Positions 50,421 through 59,115 of a DNA stretch of 64,000 bases are shown here, in pieces (position 1 is the stretch's first letter; each line of letters begins with the position of its first letter). Under the pieces are notes generated by a model, which saw nothing but the letters and a program-made list of their open reading frames with translations, was not told where the DNA came from and did no database searches. The DNA is taken from NCBI GenBank assembly GCA_045633845.1, contig JAZQZC010000028.1, positions 1 through 64,000 of the forward strand. Reading direction: 5' to 3'. The translations under genes and the position numbers were made by a program. This DNA is from RGIG4708 sp045633845. GTDB lineage: Bacteria; Bacillota; Clostridia; UMGS1810.

Positions 50421-51152
50421 ATGTCAGGACATTCAAAATGGAATAATATTAAAAATAAAAAAGAAAAATCAGACGCTAAAAAAGCCAAGATTTTTACCAA
50501 AATGGGTAGGGAGATTGCCGTTGCCGCAAAATCGGGCGGTGCAAACCCCGATACAAACGGACGTCTTAAAGATGCTATTGCAAAGGCTCGTTCATACAAT
50601 ATGCCCAACGATAACATTGCACGAGTTATTGCAAAGGCAGCTGGCGAACAGAATACTGCAAATTATGAAGATATAGTATACGAAGGTTACGGCCCCAACG
50701 GCGTTGCCGTACTTGTAGAAACTCTTACAGACAACCGCAATCGTACTGCAGGCGATGTGCGCCACTATTTTGACAAATTTGGCGGTAACCTTGGTACAAA
50801 CGGCTCGGTAAGCTGGATGTTTGACCGCAAGGGTGTTATTATTATTGCAAATGACGGTTCACTTGACGAAGATACCGTTATGATGGATGCACTGGATGCA
50901 GGTGCCGATGATTTTACTGCCGATGACGATATGTTTGAAATTACAACAGAGCCCGATGTATTTGCCGGGGTTCGTGATGCCCTCGAATCAAAGGGGTATA
51001 AGTTTGAAACCTGCGAAATTCAGATGATTCCGCAAAATTATATTACACTTACCGATGAACACGACATCCTTATGATGGAAAAACTTATAGACAACCTTGA
51101 AGATAACGATGATGTTCAAAACATTTACCACAACTGGGAAGAAGCAGAATAA
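50421..51152 (+). CDS. yebC: YebC/PmpR (TACO1) family protein
   Basis: 243 residues, full length. N-terminal signature MSGHSKWNNIKNKKEKSDAK, then FTKMGREIAVAAKSGG, NMPNDNIARVI, YEGYGPNGVA, TDNRNRTAGDVRHYF and GSVSWMF. Family members act as DNA-binding regulators and, in recent work, as translation factors at polyproline stalls. GGAGG at 50410-50414 is the RBS. It is preceded by a long structured leader and followed 24 nt later by murA. Confidence 0.95.
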   Translation: MSGHSKWNNIKNKKEKSDAKKAKIFTKMGREIAVAAKSGGANPDTNGRLKDAIAKARSYNMPNDNIARVIAKAAGEQNTANYEDIVYEGYGPNGVAVLVETLTDNRNRTAGDVRHYFDKFGGNLGTNGSVSWMFDRKGVIIIANDGSLDEDTVMMDALDAGADDFTADDDMFEITTEPDVFAGVRDALESKGYKFETCEIQMIPQNYITLTDEHDILMMEKLIDNLEDNDDVQNIYHNWEEAE

Positions 51153-51176
51153 TAAATCTTTAAGGGGGATAATGCT

Positions 51177-52439
51177 TTGGAAAAGTTAGTTATTCGCGGC
51201 GGCAAGCCTCTTAAAGGTGAGGTTTGCATCAGCGGTGCAAAAAACGCTGTTGTTGCAATTATTCCTGCCGTTTTGCTCGTAAAAGGGAGATGCGTAATTG
51301 AAAATGTTCCCGACATCAGCGATGTTGAGAGTATTTTAAAAATGATAGAGTATCTTGGTGCTAAGGTTAAACGAATTGACCGCAACACTGTTGATATAGA
51401 TTGCACACAGCTCGATACATATGTAGTTGATAAGCAGCTTGCTGCAAAAATGCGTGCTTCATATTATCTTATGGGGGCACTTGTCGGTCGTTTTGGCAAG
51501 GCGGTAGTGCCATCGCCCGGAGGCTGCAATTTTGGTGTTCGGCCAATAGACCAGCATATAAAAGGCTTTGAAAGCCTTGGCTGTATTACAGATTGCGGCG
51601 AAAATGATGATGTTGTTAACATTGACGGCACAGGTCTTTGCGGCGGAGATGTATTTTTTGACGTGGTAAGCGTAGGCGCAACCATTAATGTTATGCTTGC
51701 TGCAACACTTGCACCGGGTAAAACCGTGCTTGAAAATGTTGCAAAAGAGCCGCACGTTGTTGACCTTGCAAACTTTTTAAATTCTATGGGCGCAAACATT
51801 CGAGGTGCAGGCACCGATGTTATTAAAATCGAAGGGGTATCAGAGCTTCACGGCGGTACATATTCTATAATACCCGACCAGATAGAAGCGGGAACATATA
51901 TGTCTGCAATTGCTGCAACAGGCGGCGATGCCATAATAAAAAATATTATACCAAAGCACCTTGATGCCATAACAGCAAAATTTGTGGAAATGGGTGCCGT
52001 AGTAGAGGAGTATGACGATTCTATAAGGGTGTGCGTAGATACACCGCTCAAAAAGATTAATGTCAAAACTCTTCCGTACCCCGGCTTTCCAACAGATTTG
52101 CAGCCGCAGATTGTTGCGCTGCTTTCAACAGTTAATGGCAAAAGCATTGTGACCGAAGGTGTTTGGGATTCGAGATTTCAGTATATCGAAGAGCTTGTTA
52201 AATTTGGTGTTGATATAACTGTTAACGGCAGACAGGCTGTTGTAAACGGTGGTGCGCCGCTTACACCCTGCGAGGTTCAGGCAACAGACCTTCGTGCAGG
52301 TGCAAGTATGATTATTGCAGCTCTTGCATGTGATGGTATTACAAAGGTTTCTAATCTTCGTCATATAGACAGAGGTTACGAGCACCTTGTGGAAAAGCTT
52401 GCTGCACTTGGTGCTGATATAGAGCGGATTGATGAATAA
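51177..52439 (+). CDS. murA: UDP-N-acetylglucosamine 1-carboxyvinyltransferase
   Basis: 420 residues from TTG 51177 (AGGGGG about 7 nt upstream). N-terminal KLVIRGGKPLKGEVCISGAKNA. The fosfomycin target Cys117 sits in PGGCNFGVRPIDQH. RAGASMIIAALA near the C-terminus. First committed step of peptidoglycan synthesis. Its 3' end overlaps the next ATG by 8 nt. Confidence 0.95.
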   Translation: MEKLVIRGGKPLKGEVCISGAKNAVVAIIPAVLLVKGRCVIENVPDISDVESILKMIEYLGAKVKRIDRNTVDIDCTQLDTYVVDKQLAAKMRASYYLMGALVGRFGKAVVPSPGGCNFGVRPIDQHIKGFESLGCITDCGENDDVVNIDGTGLCGGDVFFDVVSVGATINVMLAATLAPGKTVLENVAKEPHVVDLANFLNSMGANIRGAGTDVIKIEGVSELHGGTYSIIPDQIEAGTYMSAIAATGGDAIIKNIIPKHLDAITAKFVEMGAVVEEYDDSIRVCVDTPLKKINVKTLPYPGFPTDLQPQIVALLSTVNGKSIVTEGVWDSRFQYIEELVKFGVDITVNGRQAVVNGGAPLTPCEVQATDLRAGASMIIAALACDGITKVSNLRHIDRGYEHLVEKLAALGADIERIDE

Positions 52440-53214
52440 GGTTACTACATTATTCAGCAGCAGCAGTGGCAACAGTGCACTGATATCAGATGGAAATACC
52501 AACATTTTGGTTGATGCAGGAGTCAGCAGTGCTAGGATAATAAAAGCCCTTTCGGATATTAATATGGATATATGCGAAATAGATGCCATACTTGTTACCC
52601 ATGAGCATACTGACCATATAAAAGGTATAGGAATACTGTCAAGAAATTATAATATTCCCGTATATACCAACAGCAGCACAATGTCGGCAATGCTTTATCA
52701 TATTGGCGATTTGCACGACCGCAACATCAGGGTTGTGGAGTGCGCAAAGCAGTTTGAAGTAAGGGATGTTGCAATTACACCTTTTGCAATTCCTCACGAT
52801 GCTGTGTCACCAATGGGGTACAAAATTTGCACAGATTACGGAATTGTAAGTATTGCAACCGATACAGGTCACATCACCAAATCAATGCTCTCTAATATGG
52901 CAAAAAGTGATGCTGTGCTTATAGAAGCAAATCACGATGTGGATATGCTCACAAACGGAAAGTATCCATATCCTCTTAAAAAACGCATTTTGTCAGATAA
53001 CGGACATTTATCTAATCAAAATGCAGCGTGGCTTGCAACGCAGCTTGCTATGTGGGGCACAAAAAAGATAATTTTGGGACACCTCAGCGAGCACAACAAC
53101 ACAGAGCAAAAAGCATATTATGCTGCAAAACAATTGCTGGAACAAAACAAAATCAAGGTTGGCTCGGATGTGCTGCTTAAAGTAGCATCAAAAAATTCAA
53201 TTTGTCAGATTTAG
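52432..53214 (+). CDS. MBL-fold metallo-hydrolase, WalJ/YycJ-like
   Basis: 260 residues from ATG 52432, inside the end of murA. N-terminal LFSSSSGNSALISDGNTNILVDAG, then the metal motif THEHTDHIKG (HxHxDH) near 55, a His in FAIPHDAVSP, Asp in DTGHI, and HLSEHNN. This is the YycJ/WalJ pattern, linked in Bacillus to the WalKR region and in vitro to 5'-exonuclease activity. Here it is coupled to murA. Confidence 0.87.
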   Translation: MNKVTTLFSSSSGNSALISDGNTNILVDAGVSSARIIKALSDINMDICEIDAILVTHEHTDHIKGIGILSRNYNIPVYTNSSTMSAMLYHIGDLHDRNIRVVECAKQFEVRDVAITPFAIPHDAVSPMGYKICTDYGIVSIATDTGHITKSMLSNMAKSDAVLIEANHDVDMLTNGKYPYPLKKRILSDNGHLSNQNAAWLATQLAMWGTKKIILGHLSEHNNTEQKAYYAAKQLLEQNKIKVGSDVLLKVASKNSICQI

Positions 53215-53250
53215 GATGTAAAAAACGAAAAGGTTTTTACATCCTTTTTT
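53214..53250 (+). terminator. Intrinsic terminator of the yebC-murA-walJ unit
   Basis: GGATGTAAAAA pairs with TTTTTACATCC around a GAAAAGG-type loop, then TTTTTT. Confidence 0.85.
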
Positions 53251-53252
53251 GT

Positions 53253-53283
53253 TGAATAAAATCATCGTAACACTAAGATACTA
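53253..53283 (+). promoter_or_regulatory. Sigma-G-type promoter of the spoVA operon
   Basis: TGAATA at 53253-53258, 18 nt spacer, GATACTA at 53277-53283. It fits the forespore sigma-G pattern (TGMATA, 18, CATNNTA) except for C to G. Position 20 nt before spoVAC supports forespore expression. Confidence 0.65.
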
Positions 53284-53302
53284 TATTCCAGAGGTGAGTT
53301 TT

Positions 53303-53752
53303 ATGGATATATCAAATAAACAGTATGACGAGATGGTCAAAAAAGCGTCACCGCCGTCAAAGGTAGTGCGCGATTGCTTTTTTGCTTTTGTTATAGGCGG
53401 CCTTATTTGTGTGGTTGGGCAGATTGTAAACAATATTTTTACATTTTATAATTTTGAAAAGCCCGATGCCGCCGCAATGACGTCAATAACTATGATTTTT
53501 TTGGGCGCATTGCTCACAGGGCTCAATGTGTACGATAACATTGCACTTTACGGCGGAGCAGGTACGTTAGTTCCTATAACAGGCTTTGCAAACAGTATAG
53601 TTTCGCCCGCTATGGAATTTAAAACCGAAGGCTTTGTTATGGGTGTAGGCGTAAATATGTTCCGCATAGCAGGTCCTGTAATAGTATACGGAATTGCAGC
53701 GTCAATTATTTATGGAATAATATACTTTGTTTCAACAGGAGGTTTAGCGTGA
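53303..53752 (+). CDS. spoVAC: Stage V sporulation protein AC
   Basis: 149 residues from ATG 53303 (AGAGGTGA upstream). Several TM helices; segments VRDCFFAFVIGGLICVVGQ, GLNVYDNIALYGGAGTLVPI and FANSIVSPAMEFKTEGFVMG are characteristic. SpoVAC is the mechanosensitive channel that moves dipicolinic acid into the forespore and out at germination. First gene of the three-gene spoVA operon. Confidence 0.95.
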   Translation: MDISNKQYDEMVKKASPPSKVVRDCFFAFVIGGLICVVGQIVNNIFTFYNFEKPDAAAMTSITMIFLGALLTGLNVYDNIALYGGAGTLVPITGFANSIVSPAMEFKTEGFVMGVGVNMFRIAGPVIVYGIAASIIYGIIYFVSTGGLA

Positions 53753-54747
53753 AAAAAGGTCAGACAGTTATTCTCAATAACAACGTGTATATAAACGGCG
53801 GATATTCTTCGGTAGGCAAATTAGAAGGGCAGGGGCCTATCGGCAGCTCTTTCGATTTTGTAAGTGATGATGCAACCTTTGGCTCAAAAAGCTGGGAGCA
53901 GGCAGAAAATGCAATGGTAAAAAATACTGTATCGGGAGTGCTTACCAAATGCAGCCTTACGTCAAACGACATAGACTACATTTTTGCAGGTGATTTGCTT
54001 AATCAGTGTACAGGCACATCCTTTGGCTTGTGCGATTATGATATACCATTTTTTGGCCTTTACGGCGCCTGCTCAACCTTTGTTGAGGGCAGCGGTCTTG
54101 CGGCGCTTATGGTGAATGCAGGGTATGCAAATCGTATTGTTGCCACTGCATCAAGCCACTTTTGCTCGTCCGAAAAGCAGTATCGCTTTCCTCTGGAATA
54201 TGGTGGGGTGCGCACGCCTACATCTCAGTGGACGGTTACAGGCAGCGGTGCAGTGGTATTGTCAAACAGCGGCACCTCGCCTCGTATAACGGCAGTTACC
54301 ACAGGCAAAATGGTAAACAAGGGTGTGTGCGATGCCAACAATATGGGCGCAGCTATGGCACCTGCGGCAGCAGATACAATAAGCGCTGTATTCAGAGATA
54401 CAGGCTTTAAGCCAGATGACTTTGACTGCATAGTAACGGGTGATTTGGGAGATGTTGGCTCAGATTTGCTAAAGCAGCTGCTTGGCGGTGACGGGATTGA
54501 CATATACGCAAATCATATGGATTGCGGCTCAATGATTTTTGACAATCAGGTTCAGGGCACACATTCGGGCGGCAGCGGATGCGGATGTATTGCGTCGGTG
54601 TTTTGCGCGCATTTTTTGCCAATGCTGGTAAACAAAAAGATTAACCGTGCCCTTTTTGTGGCAACAGGAGCTCTTATGAGCCCCACAACCTGTCAGCTTG
54701 GAGAGGCAATAATAGGCATAGCTCACGGAATTATAGTAGAAGGTTAG
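53749..54747 (+). CDS. spoVAD: Stage V sporulation protein AD
   Basis: 332 residues from GTG 53749, overlapping spoVAC by 4 nt. Thiolase-like fold without catalytic function: GQTVILNNNVYING, YGACSTFVEGSGLAALMVNAG, TASSHFCSSEKQYRFPLEYGG and NNMGAAMAPAAADTI. It binds dipicolinic acid at the inner forespore membrane. Confidence 0.95.
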   Translation: MKKGQTVILNNNVYINGGYSSVGKLEGQGPIGSSFDFVSDDATFGSKSWEQAENAMVKNTVSGVLTKCSLTSNDIDYIFAGDLLNQCTGTSFGLCDYDIPFFGLYGACSTFVEGSGLAALMVNAGYANRIVATASSHFCSSEKQYRFPLEYGGVRTPTSQWTVTGSGAVVLSNSGTSPRITAVTTGKMVNKGVCDANNMGAAMAPAAADTISAVFRDTGFKPDDFDCIVTGDLGDVGSDLLKQLLGGDGIDIYANHMDCGSMIFDNQVQGTHSGGSGCGCIASVFCAHFLPMLVNKKINRALFVATGALMSPTTCQLGEAIIGIAHGIIVEG

Positions 54748-54759
54748 GAGAATGATAAT

Positions 54760-55125
54760 ATGTGGATGCAATTATTTAATGCATTTTGGGTAGGCGGTCT
54801 GTTTTGCCTTATTGCTCAATTGCTGATAGACTATACCAAAATGACCCCTGCAAAAATAATGGTTGCTTATGTGGTGTCGGGGGTAATTCTTACCGCCATA
54901 GGCATATACGAACCAATAGTTGAATATGCAGGAAGCGGAGCAACAGTACCCATTATAGGCTTTGGCTACACTCTTGCAAAGGGTGTACAAAAGCTTGTTG
55001 GCGAAAAAGGCTTTTTGGGAATTTTTACAGGAGGAGCAACAGGAGCGGCAGGGGGCATTGCCGCTGCAGTATTTTTTGGTTGTATATTTGCACTTTTGTG
55101 CAAGCCAAAAGCAAAAAAACCATAA
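54760..55125 (+). CDS. spoVAE: Stage V sporulation protein AE
   Basis: 121 residues, membrane protein of the SpoVAEb type: FNAFWVGGLFCLIAQLLIDYTKMTPAKIMV, IYEPIVEYAGSGATVPIIGFG and a Gly-rich helix FTGGATGAAGG. With C and D it forms the minimal clostridial SpoVA set; no spoVAA, AB or AF is here. Confidence 0.94.
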   Translation: MWMQLFNAFWVGGLFCLIAQLLIDYTKMTPAKIMVAYVVSGVILTAIGIYEPIVEYAGSGATVPIIGFGYTLAKGVQKLVGEKGFLGIFTGGATGAAGGIAAAVFFGCIFALLCKPKAKKP

Positions 55126-55134
55126 GCAAACGTT

Positions 55135-55161
55135 AAAAAAGCGGGCAATGCCCGCTTTTTT
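55135..55161. terminator. Bidirectional terminator between spoVAE and spoVG
   Basis: AAAAAAGCGGGC, AAT, GCCCGCTTTTTT; serves both convergent genes. Confidence 0.9.
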
Positions 55162-55432
55162 ACATCGATTCGTGCTCTATCAGAGTGGAATTGTATTTTT
55201 CCAGTATTCTTTCGGACAAAAGCTCTCGCATTTGCACATTTATGGGGTGAGCAATATCCTTGTATTCGCCTTCGGGAGTTTTTCTGCTTGGCATAGCAAT
55301 AAACAGCTTGTCCATACCTTCGATTATCTTTATATCGTGCACCACAAAGCAGTTGTCAAATGTAACGGATACTACAGCTTTCATCTTTTCTTCATGTGAC
55401 ATTTGTCGTATTCTGATATCAGTAATTTCCAA
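55160..55432 (-). CDS. spoVG: SpoVG regulatory protein
   Basis: 90 residues from TTG 55432: AGGAGG is 8 nt upstream and the N-terminus MEITDIRIR then matches Bacillus SpoVG (MEVTDVRLR). An earlier GTG at 55441 touches the Shine-Dalgarno. FVVHDIKIIEGMDKLFIAMPSRKTPEGEYKDIAHPI is the family core. SpoVG is a small nucleic-acid-binding regulator of septation, sporulation and virulence. Confidence 0.95.
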   Translation of the reverse strand: MEITDIRIRQMSHEEKMKAVVSVTFDNCFVVHDIKIIEGMDKLFIAMPSRKTPEGEYKDIAHPINVQMRELLSERILEKYNSTLIEHESM

Positions 55433-55630
55433 TGTTAACACCTCCTGTCAGTAATAATATTTTGCTCTTTACAAAATAAAATATACAAAGTTTAAAAAAA
55501 TTTACAAATAGGTGTTTATTTTTTTCAAATGAGGGTGTATAATAATATTATGGTAATTTTTAGTACATATTCAATGCCTGAGAATTACTGAAATTTTGTT
55601 TTTTAAAACAGAAAGGTAAAGGACTTTACT

Positions 55631-56974
55631 GTGAAACAATATAACTATGTTCATTTTGTAGGTATCGGCGGCATAAGTATGAGCGGTATCGCAAAGGTAC
55701 TCATAAACAACGGCGTAAAGGTTTCGGGCTCCGACAACAGTGACTCAAAAATTGTACAGGAACTTCGGAGTATGGGAGCAACCGTGTATATAGGCCATAA
55801 CGAAGATAATGTTACAACTCAGGATTTAGTGGTTCACACCGCTGCTGTAAAAAGTGACAACCCTGAGCTTATTGCAGCAAACCGCAAGGGTATTCAGGTG
55901 GTAGACAGAGCCACAATACTTGGCTGGATAATGCAGGATTACAAAAACGCAATATCTGTTGCGGGCACCCATGGCAAAACCACAACAACATCAATGATGA
56001 CATATATACTCATAAACGCAATGCTTGACCCTACAGTTATGGTAGGGGGAGAGCTTGATATTTTGGGTGGAAATTTCCGTATGGGCAACAGCGAGTATTT
56101 TGTTACGGAGTCCTGCGAATATTGCAGAAGCTTTTTAAAGTTTTTTCCTCGTTATGCAATAATACTCAACGTTGAAGAGGACCATCTTGACTACTACAAG
56201 GATATAGACGACATTATAGACGCGTTTTCAGATTTTGCGGCAATTGTTCCTGAGGACGGATGTGTTGTGGTGCCAAACAACAGCCAAAATGCATTAAAAT
56301 GCGTTCAAAAGGCAAAGGGCAGGGTTGTGACCTTTGGTACAGAAAATGCCGATTTTACGGCTCAAAATATATCATTCAACAGTTATGGATATCCCTCGTT
56401 TGATATAGCTCATAAGGGTGAAATACTTATATCCGTTGATCTTAATGTGCCTGGGCTTCACAATGTGCTGAACGCCGTTGCCTGCGCTGCGTGCGCATAC
56501 TCAATGGGTATAGATGCAAAGTACATCAAAAAAGGCCTAGAGGGCTTTACAGGTACAAAGCGCCGCTTTGAAAAAAAAGGATATGTAAACGAGGCACTTG
56601 TTATAGATGATTATGCTCATCACCCAACCGAAATCGGTGTAACTCTTGATGCAGTGTCCAAAATCAGTCACAACAAGCTGTGGTGCATTTTTCAGCCGCA
56701 TACTTATACAAGGACATACACGCTGTTTGACGATTTTGTTTCGGTGCTGTCCAAAGCAGAAAATCTTATAATAGCAGATATTTATGCCGCAAGAGAAAAG
56801 GACACAGGGCTTGTATCGGCACAGCAGCTGGCAAGCGCAATCCCAGGAGCAAAATTTATGAAAGATTTTGGGGATATCGAAAGCTACATCAGAGCCAACG
56901 CGCAAAAGGGCGATATTGTAATGACTATTGGTGCAGGAAATGTAGTTAATATTGCAGAAAATCTTGTAGGTTAA
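55631..56974 (+). CDS. murC: UDP-N-acetylmuramate--L-alanine ligase
   Basis: 447 residues from GTG 55631 (AAAGGTAAAGG upstream). N-terminal FVGIGGISMSGIA, P-loop VAGTHGKTTTTSM near 112, SCEYCRSF, EEDHLDYY, NVLNAVAC, GTKRRFEKKG and DDYAHHPTEI complete the Mur-ligase set. It adds L-Ala to UDP-MurNAc. It stands alone, away from a dcw cluster. Confidence 0.95.
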   Translation: MKQYNYVHFVGIGGISMSGIAKVLINNGVKVSGSDNSDSKIVQELRSMGATVYIGHNEDNVTTQDLVVHTAAVKSDNPELIAANRKGIQVVDRATILGWIMQDYKNAISVAGTHGKTTTTSMMTYILINAMLDPTVMVGGELDILGGNFRMGNSEYFVTESCEYCRSFLKFFPRYAIILNVEEDHLDYYKDIDDIIDAFSDFAAIVPEDGCVVVPNNSQNALKCVQKAKGRVVTFGTENADFTAQNISFNSYGYPSFDIAHKGEILISVDLNVPGLHNVLNAVACAACAYSMGIDAKYIKKGLEGFTGTKRRFEKKGYVNEALVIDDYAHHPTEIGVTLDAVSKISHNKLWCIFQPHTYTRTYTLFDDFVSVLSKAENLIIADIYAAREKDTGLVSAQQLASAIPGAKFMKDFGDIESYIRANAQKGDIVMTIGAGNVVNIAENLVG

Positions 56975-56997
56975 TTTTATAATATAGAAAAATATAT

Positions 56998-57813
56998 TTA
57001 TCTATTAAAAACACAATAGCTGTTCTGCGAGTTAGAACAGCTATTGTGTTTTATTTTTTGATATATCCATACCGAACAATTGTTTTTTATATTTTGTTCG
57101 TGTTCTACTATGCCAACCTTTCGTCTTGCTTCACAATGAGTATTATTCCACCATTTTTGGTATTCCTCATCAAGCATAGGATTGTATTTTCCTAAATGTG
57201 AACGCGTAAGAGAATTTGGATTGTCTCTTACAAAGTAACCCTTATATTTTATATATTCAGCATTGTTAATTACCGATAAAACGTCGAGATTAAAAATGAT
57301 ATCTTCACCAATACTAATTTTTGGAGAAAACTCAATGCCTTTTATAACATCGAGTTTATATAATTTTTCACATGGACCCACAAACCCTTTTAATTCATCA
57401 TACCTTTCAATAATTTCCTGTTTTGAAAAGGTTCCGGCTATATGTGAGTTCGAGACAACAACATCTGCATTATACTGCATTAAGGTATTTATGTATTCGC
57501 AATCAATTAAATCATCGGAGTCTACAAATATAAGATATTTCCCTGTTGCAATTCTTAATCCGGCATTTCGAGCCTCTGATACCCCCGAGTTCTTTTGGTG
57601 AATAACTTTAATTCTGTTATCCTTTGCTGCAAATTCCTCACATATCTGCAAACTTGTGTCGGTAGAACCATCATCAATTAGTATAATTTCCAAATTTTTA
57701 TATGTCTGTGTAATTATGCTTTTTATACATTCTGCAAGATAATTTTCACTATTATAAATCGGCACAATTACAGATACTGCGTTTTTAAAATTAGAATTAT
57801 AAAAATTTTTCAC
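56998..57813 (-). CDS. Family 2 glycosyltransferase, 3' end altered
   Basis: 271 residues from GTG 57813 (AGGAGA upstream). GT-A fold: VSVIVPIYNSENYLAECIKSI, LIDDGSTDTS, NSGVSEARNAG, FVDSDDLID and later GEDIIFNLDVL. The gene is AT-rich compared with its neighbours, suggesting transfer. The last about 20 residues (HNSCSNSQNSYCVFNR) are encoded by the hairpin at 57008-57052 that terminates murC. The original C-terminus may have been lost. Catalytic domain appears whole. It likely glycosylates cell-surface material; no other polysaccharide genes are nearby. Confidence 0.82.
   Translation of the reverse strand: MKNFYNSNFKNAVSVIVPIYNSENYLAECIKSIITQTYKNLEIILIDDGSTDTSLQICEEFAAKDNRIKVIHQKNSGVSEARNAGLRIATGKYLIFVDSDDLIDCEYINTLMQYNADVVVSNSHIAGTFSKQEIIERYDELKGFVGPCEKLYKLDVIKGIEFSPKISIGEDIIFNLDVLSVINNAEYIKYKGYFVRDNPNSLTRSHLGKYNPMLDEEYQKWWNNTHCEARRKVGIVEHEQNIKNNCSVWIYQKIKHNSCSNSQNSYCVFNR
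57008..57059 (+). terminator. Terminator of murC, inside the glycosyltransferase 3' end
   Basis: A 19-bp perfect stem (arms 57008-57026 and 57034-57052, centred on AGCTGTTCT/AGAACAGCT), followed by ATTTTTT. Oriented for murC, 34 nt past its stop. Confidence 0.85.
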
Positions 57814-57876
57814 AAATATTCTTCTCCTGTCACACGATAATAAAAAGTATTTACAAAAAATATAATATCACAAATT

Positions 57877-57916
57877 GAGATAAAAATCAATATCTCTTTT
57901 TGAGATGACTTATAAT
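57877..57916 (+). promoter_or_regulatory. XRE gene promoter with inverted GAGAT repeat
   Basis: TATAAT at 57911-57916 with no good -35. Upstream, GAGAT (57877-57881) and ATCTC (57892-57896) form an inverted repeat, and a third GAGAT is at 57902-57906. This is a likely operator for the XRE protein and could also control the divergent glycosyltransferase gene. Confidence 0.45.
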
Positions 57917-57944
57917 AATCGTATGAATTTATCTGGAGGTTATT

Positions 57945-58154
57945 ATGCGCCTTAAAGATTTACGAGAGGATAGTGATATTCCTCAGAGAGTCATAGCCGA
58001 ATATTTGCATATAAAACAAAACACATATTCTCAGTATGAAAATGGGCAGAGGCAATTGCCTATAGATGCTCTTGTTAAGCTGGCAAAGTTTTATTCTGTT
58101 TCCACGGATTATATTTTGTGTCTTACAAATAACAAAAAGCCATATGCTGATTGA
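57945..58154 (+). CDS. XRE-family DNA-binding protein
   Basis: 69 residues, a single Cro/C1 helix-turn-helix: LKDLREDSDIPQRVIAEYLHIKQNTYSQYENGQRQLP followed by LVKLAKFYSVSTDYIL. It is the size of small autoregulatory repressors. TGGAGG precedes the ATG. Divergent from the AT-rich glycosyltransferase, with which it was probably acquired. Confidence 0.9.
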   Translation: MRLKDLREDSDIPQRVIAEYLHIKQNTYSQYENGQRQLPIDALVKLAKFYSVSTDYILCLTNNKKPYAD

Positions 58155-58156
58155 TA

Positions 58157-58188
58157 GTTAGCCGTCGGATAACTTTCCGACGGCTAAC
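58157..58188 (+). terminator. Hairpin after the XRE gene
   Basis: GTTAGCCGTCGGA, a short loop, TCCGACGGCTAAC: 13 perfect bp but no T run, so a weak terminator or transcript-end stabiliser. Confidence 0.55.
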
Positions 58189-58199
58189 CAATGATATCA

Positions 58200-58247
58200 A
58201 AAAAGCTGACTGTGCAAACAAATTTATGTTTGCGCAGTCAGCTTTTT
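58200..58247. terminator. Bidirectional intrinsic terminator
   Basis: AAAAAGCTGACTG plus GCAAAC pairs with GTTTGC and CAGTCAGCTTTTT; T-rich on both strands, between convergent genes. Confidence 0.85.
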
Positions 58248-58268
58248 ATTTTGAGATATATAAAATAT

Positions 58269-58730
58269 TTATTCTATACTATATTTTCCCTTAATCATAA
58301 TTTTGCCGTCTTTGGTAACTTTAATTCCTCTTCCGTCCTCAAGAGGGCAAATAAGCAAATGGTTTGCCGGCATATTTTCGCCGTTTGCAAGGTCGTAGCC
58401 TTGAGTTACATCAGAGAGTCCGCCGCTTTGCGAGGCAATTATTGTTCCGCTGCCCATACGCAGTATCATTTCGCAGCCCTTGCCTGCTTTAACGATCTGA
58501 CCTTGTTTTACGTCAACAACATTAAATGTGTCGGATGCATCCGATGAGCTTCCGCTTGATGTGATATTTGCTATTTTTTCGTCAACGTATTTGTGTATCT
58601 CGGGAATTAATGTATCGGTAATATACGAAAGCGATACAAGCGGGTCATCGTTTGTACCCGGAGTTGCAAAGGCATACAAAAGTGTGCACGCAATTGCAAT
58701 AACTGTTATTATTGAAATTATTTTTTTCAT
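58269..58730 (-). CDS. Exported hypothetical protein
   Basis: 153 residues from ATG 58730 (GGAGG upstream). The N-terminus is a signal peptide or anchor (KKIISIITVIAIACTLLYAFA). A helical segment with IPEIHKYVDEKIAN and a Ser-rich linker (SSGSSSDAS) follows. The C-terminal beta-rich domain contains EMILRMGSGTIIASQSGGLSDVTQG, ANHLLICP and KVTKDGKIMIKG. I believe similar proteins occur in other Clostridia but know no function. It follows ndoA in the same direction, separated by 35 nt. Confidence 0.65.
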   Translation of the reverse strand: MKKIISIITVIAIACTLLYAFATPGTNDDPLVSLSYITDTLIPEIHKYVDEKIANITSSGSSSDASDTFNVVDVKQGQIVKAGKGCEMILRMGSGTIIASQSGGLSDVTQGYDLANGENMPANHLLICPLEDGRGIKVTKDGKIMIKGKYSIE

Positions 58731-58765
58731 AAGTAATCCTCCATCATTGGTATTGACCATTAATT

Positions 58766-59113
58766 TCAGTTGTCAACACCAAAGCTTATTTTAAGTGCTT
58801 CGTCTATCTGAGGCAAAAGCTCATCGCTCATATGCCCAATTTTTTCTTTAAGTCGTTTTTTGTCAATGGTGCGTATCTGTTCCATAAGCACCACCGAGTC
58901 TTTGCTGAGTCCGTATTCGTTAGCAGACAGCTCTATGTGCGTAGGCATCTTTGCTTTGTTTATCTGTGATGTAATTGCCGCAACAATTACAGTGGGGCTG
59001 TATTTGTTGCCTACATCGTTCTGTATAATAAGTACAGGTCTTACACCGCCTTGCTCAGAACCTACCACAGGGCTTAAATCTGCGTAAAAAATATCTCCTC
59101 TTTTTACAATCAC
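58766..59113 (-). CDS. ndoA: MazF/EndoA-type endoribonuclease toxin
   Basis: 115 residues, the size of Bacillus EndoA. VKRGDIFYADLSPVVGSEQGGVRPVLIIQND carries the catalytic Arg and active-site loop; VIVAAITSQI, PTHIEL and LMEQIRTIDKKRL complete the PemK/MazF fold. It cleaves mRNA at short motifs when free of antitoxin. Lies 2 nt after its antitoxin and next to alr, the same order as Bacillus. Confidence 0.94.
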   Translation of the reverse strand: MIVKRGDIFYADLSPVVGSEQGGVRPVLIIQNDVGNKYSPTVIVAAITSQINKAKMPTHIELSANEYGLSKDSVVLMEQIRTIDKKRLKEKIGHMSDELLPQIDEALKISFGVDN

Positions 59114-59115
59114 AA

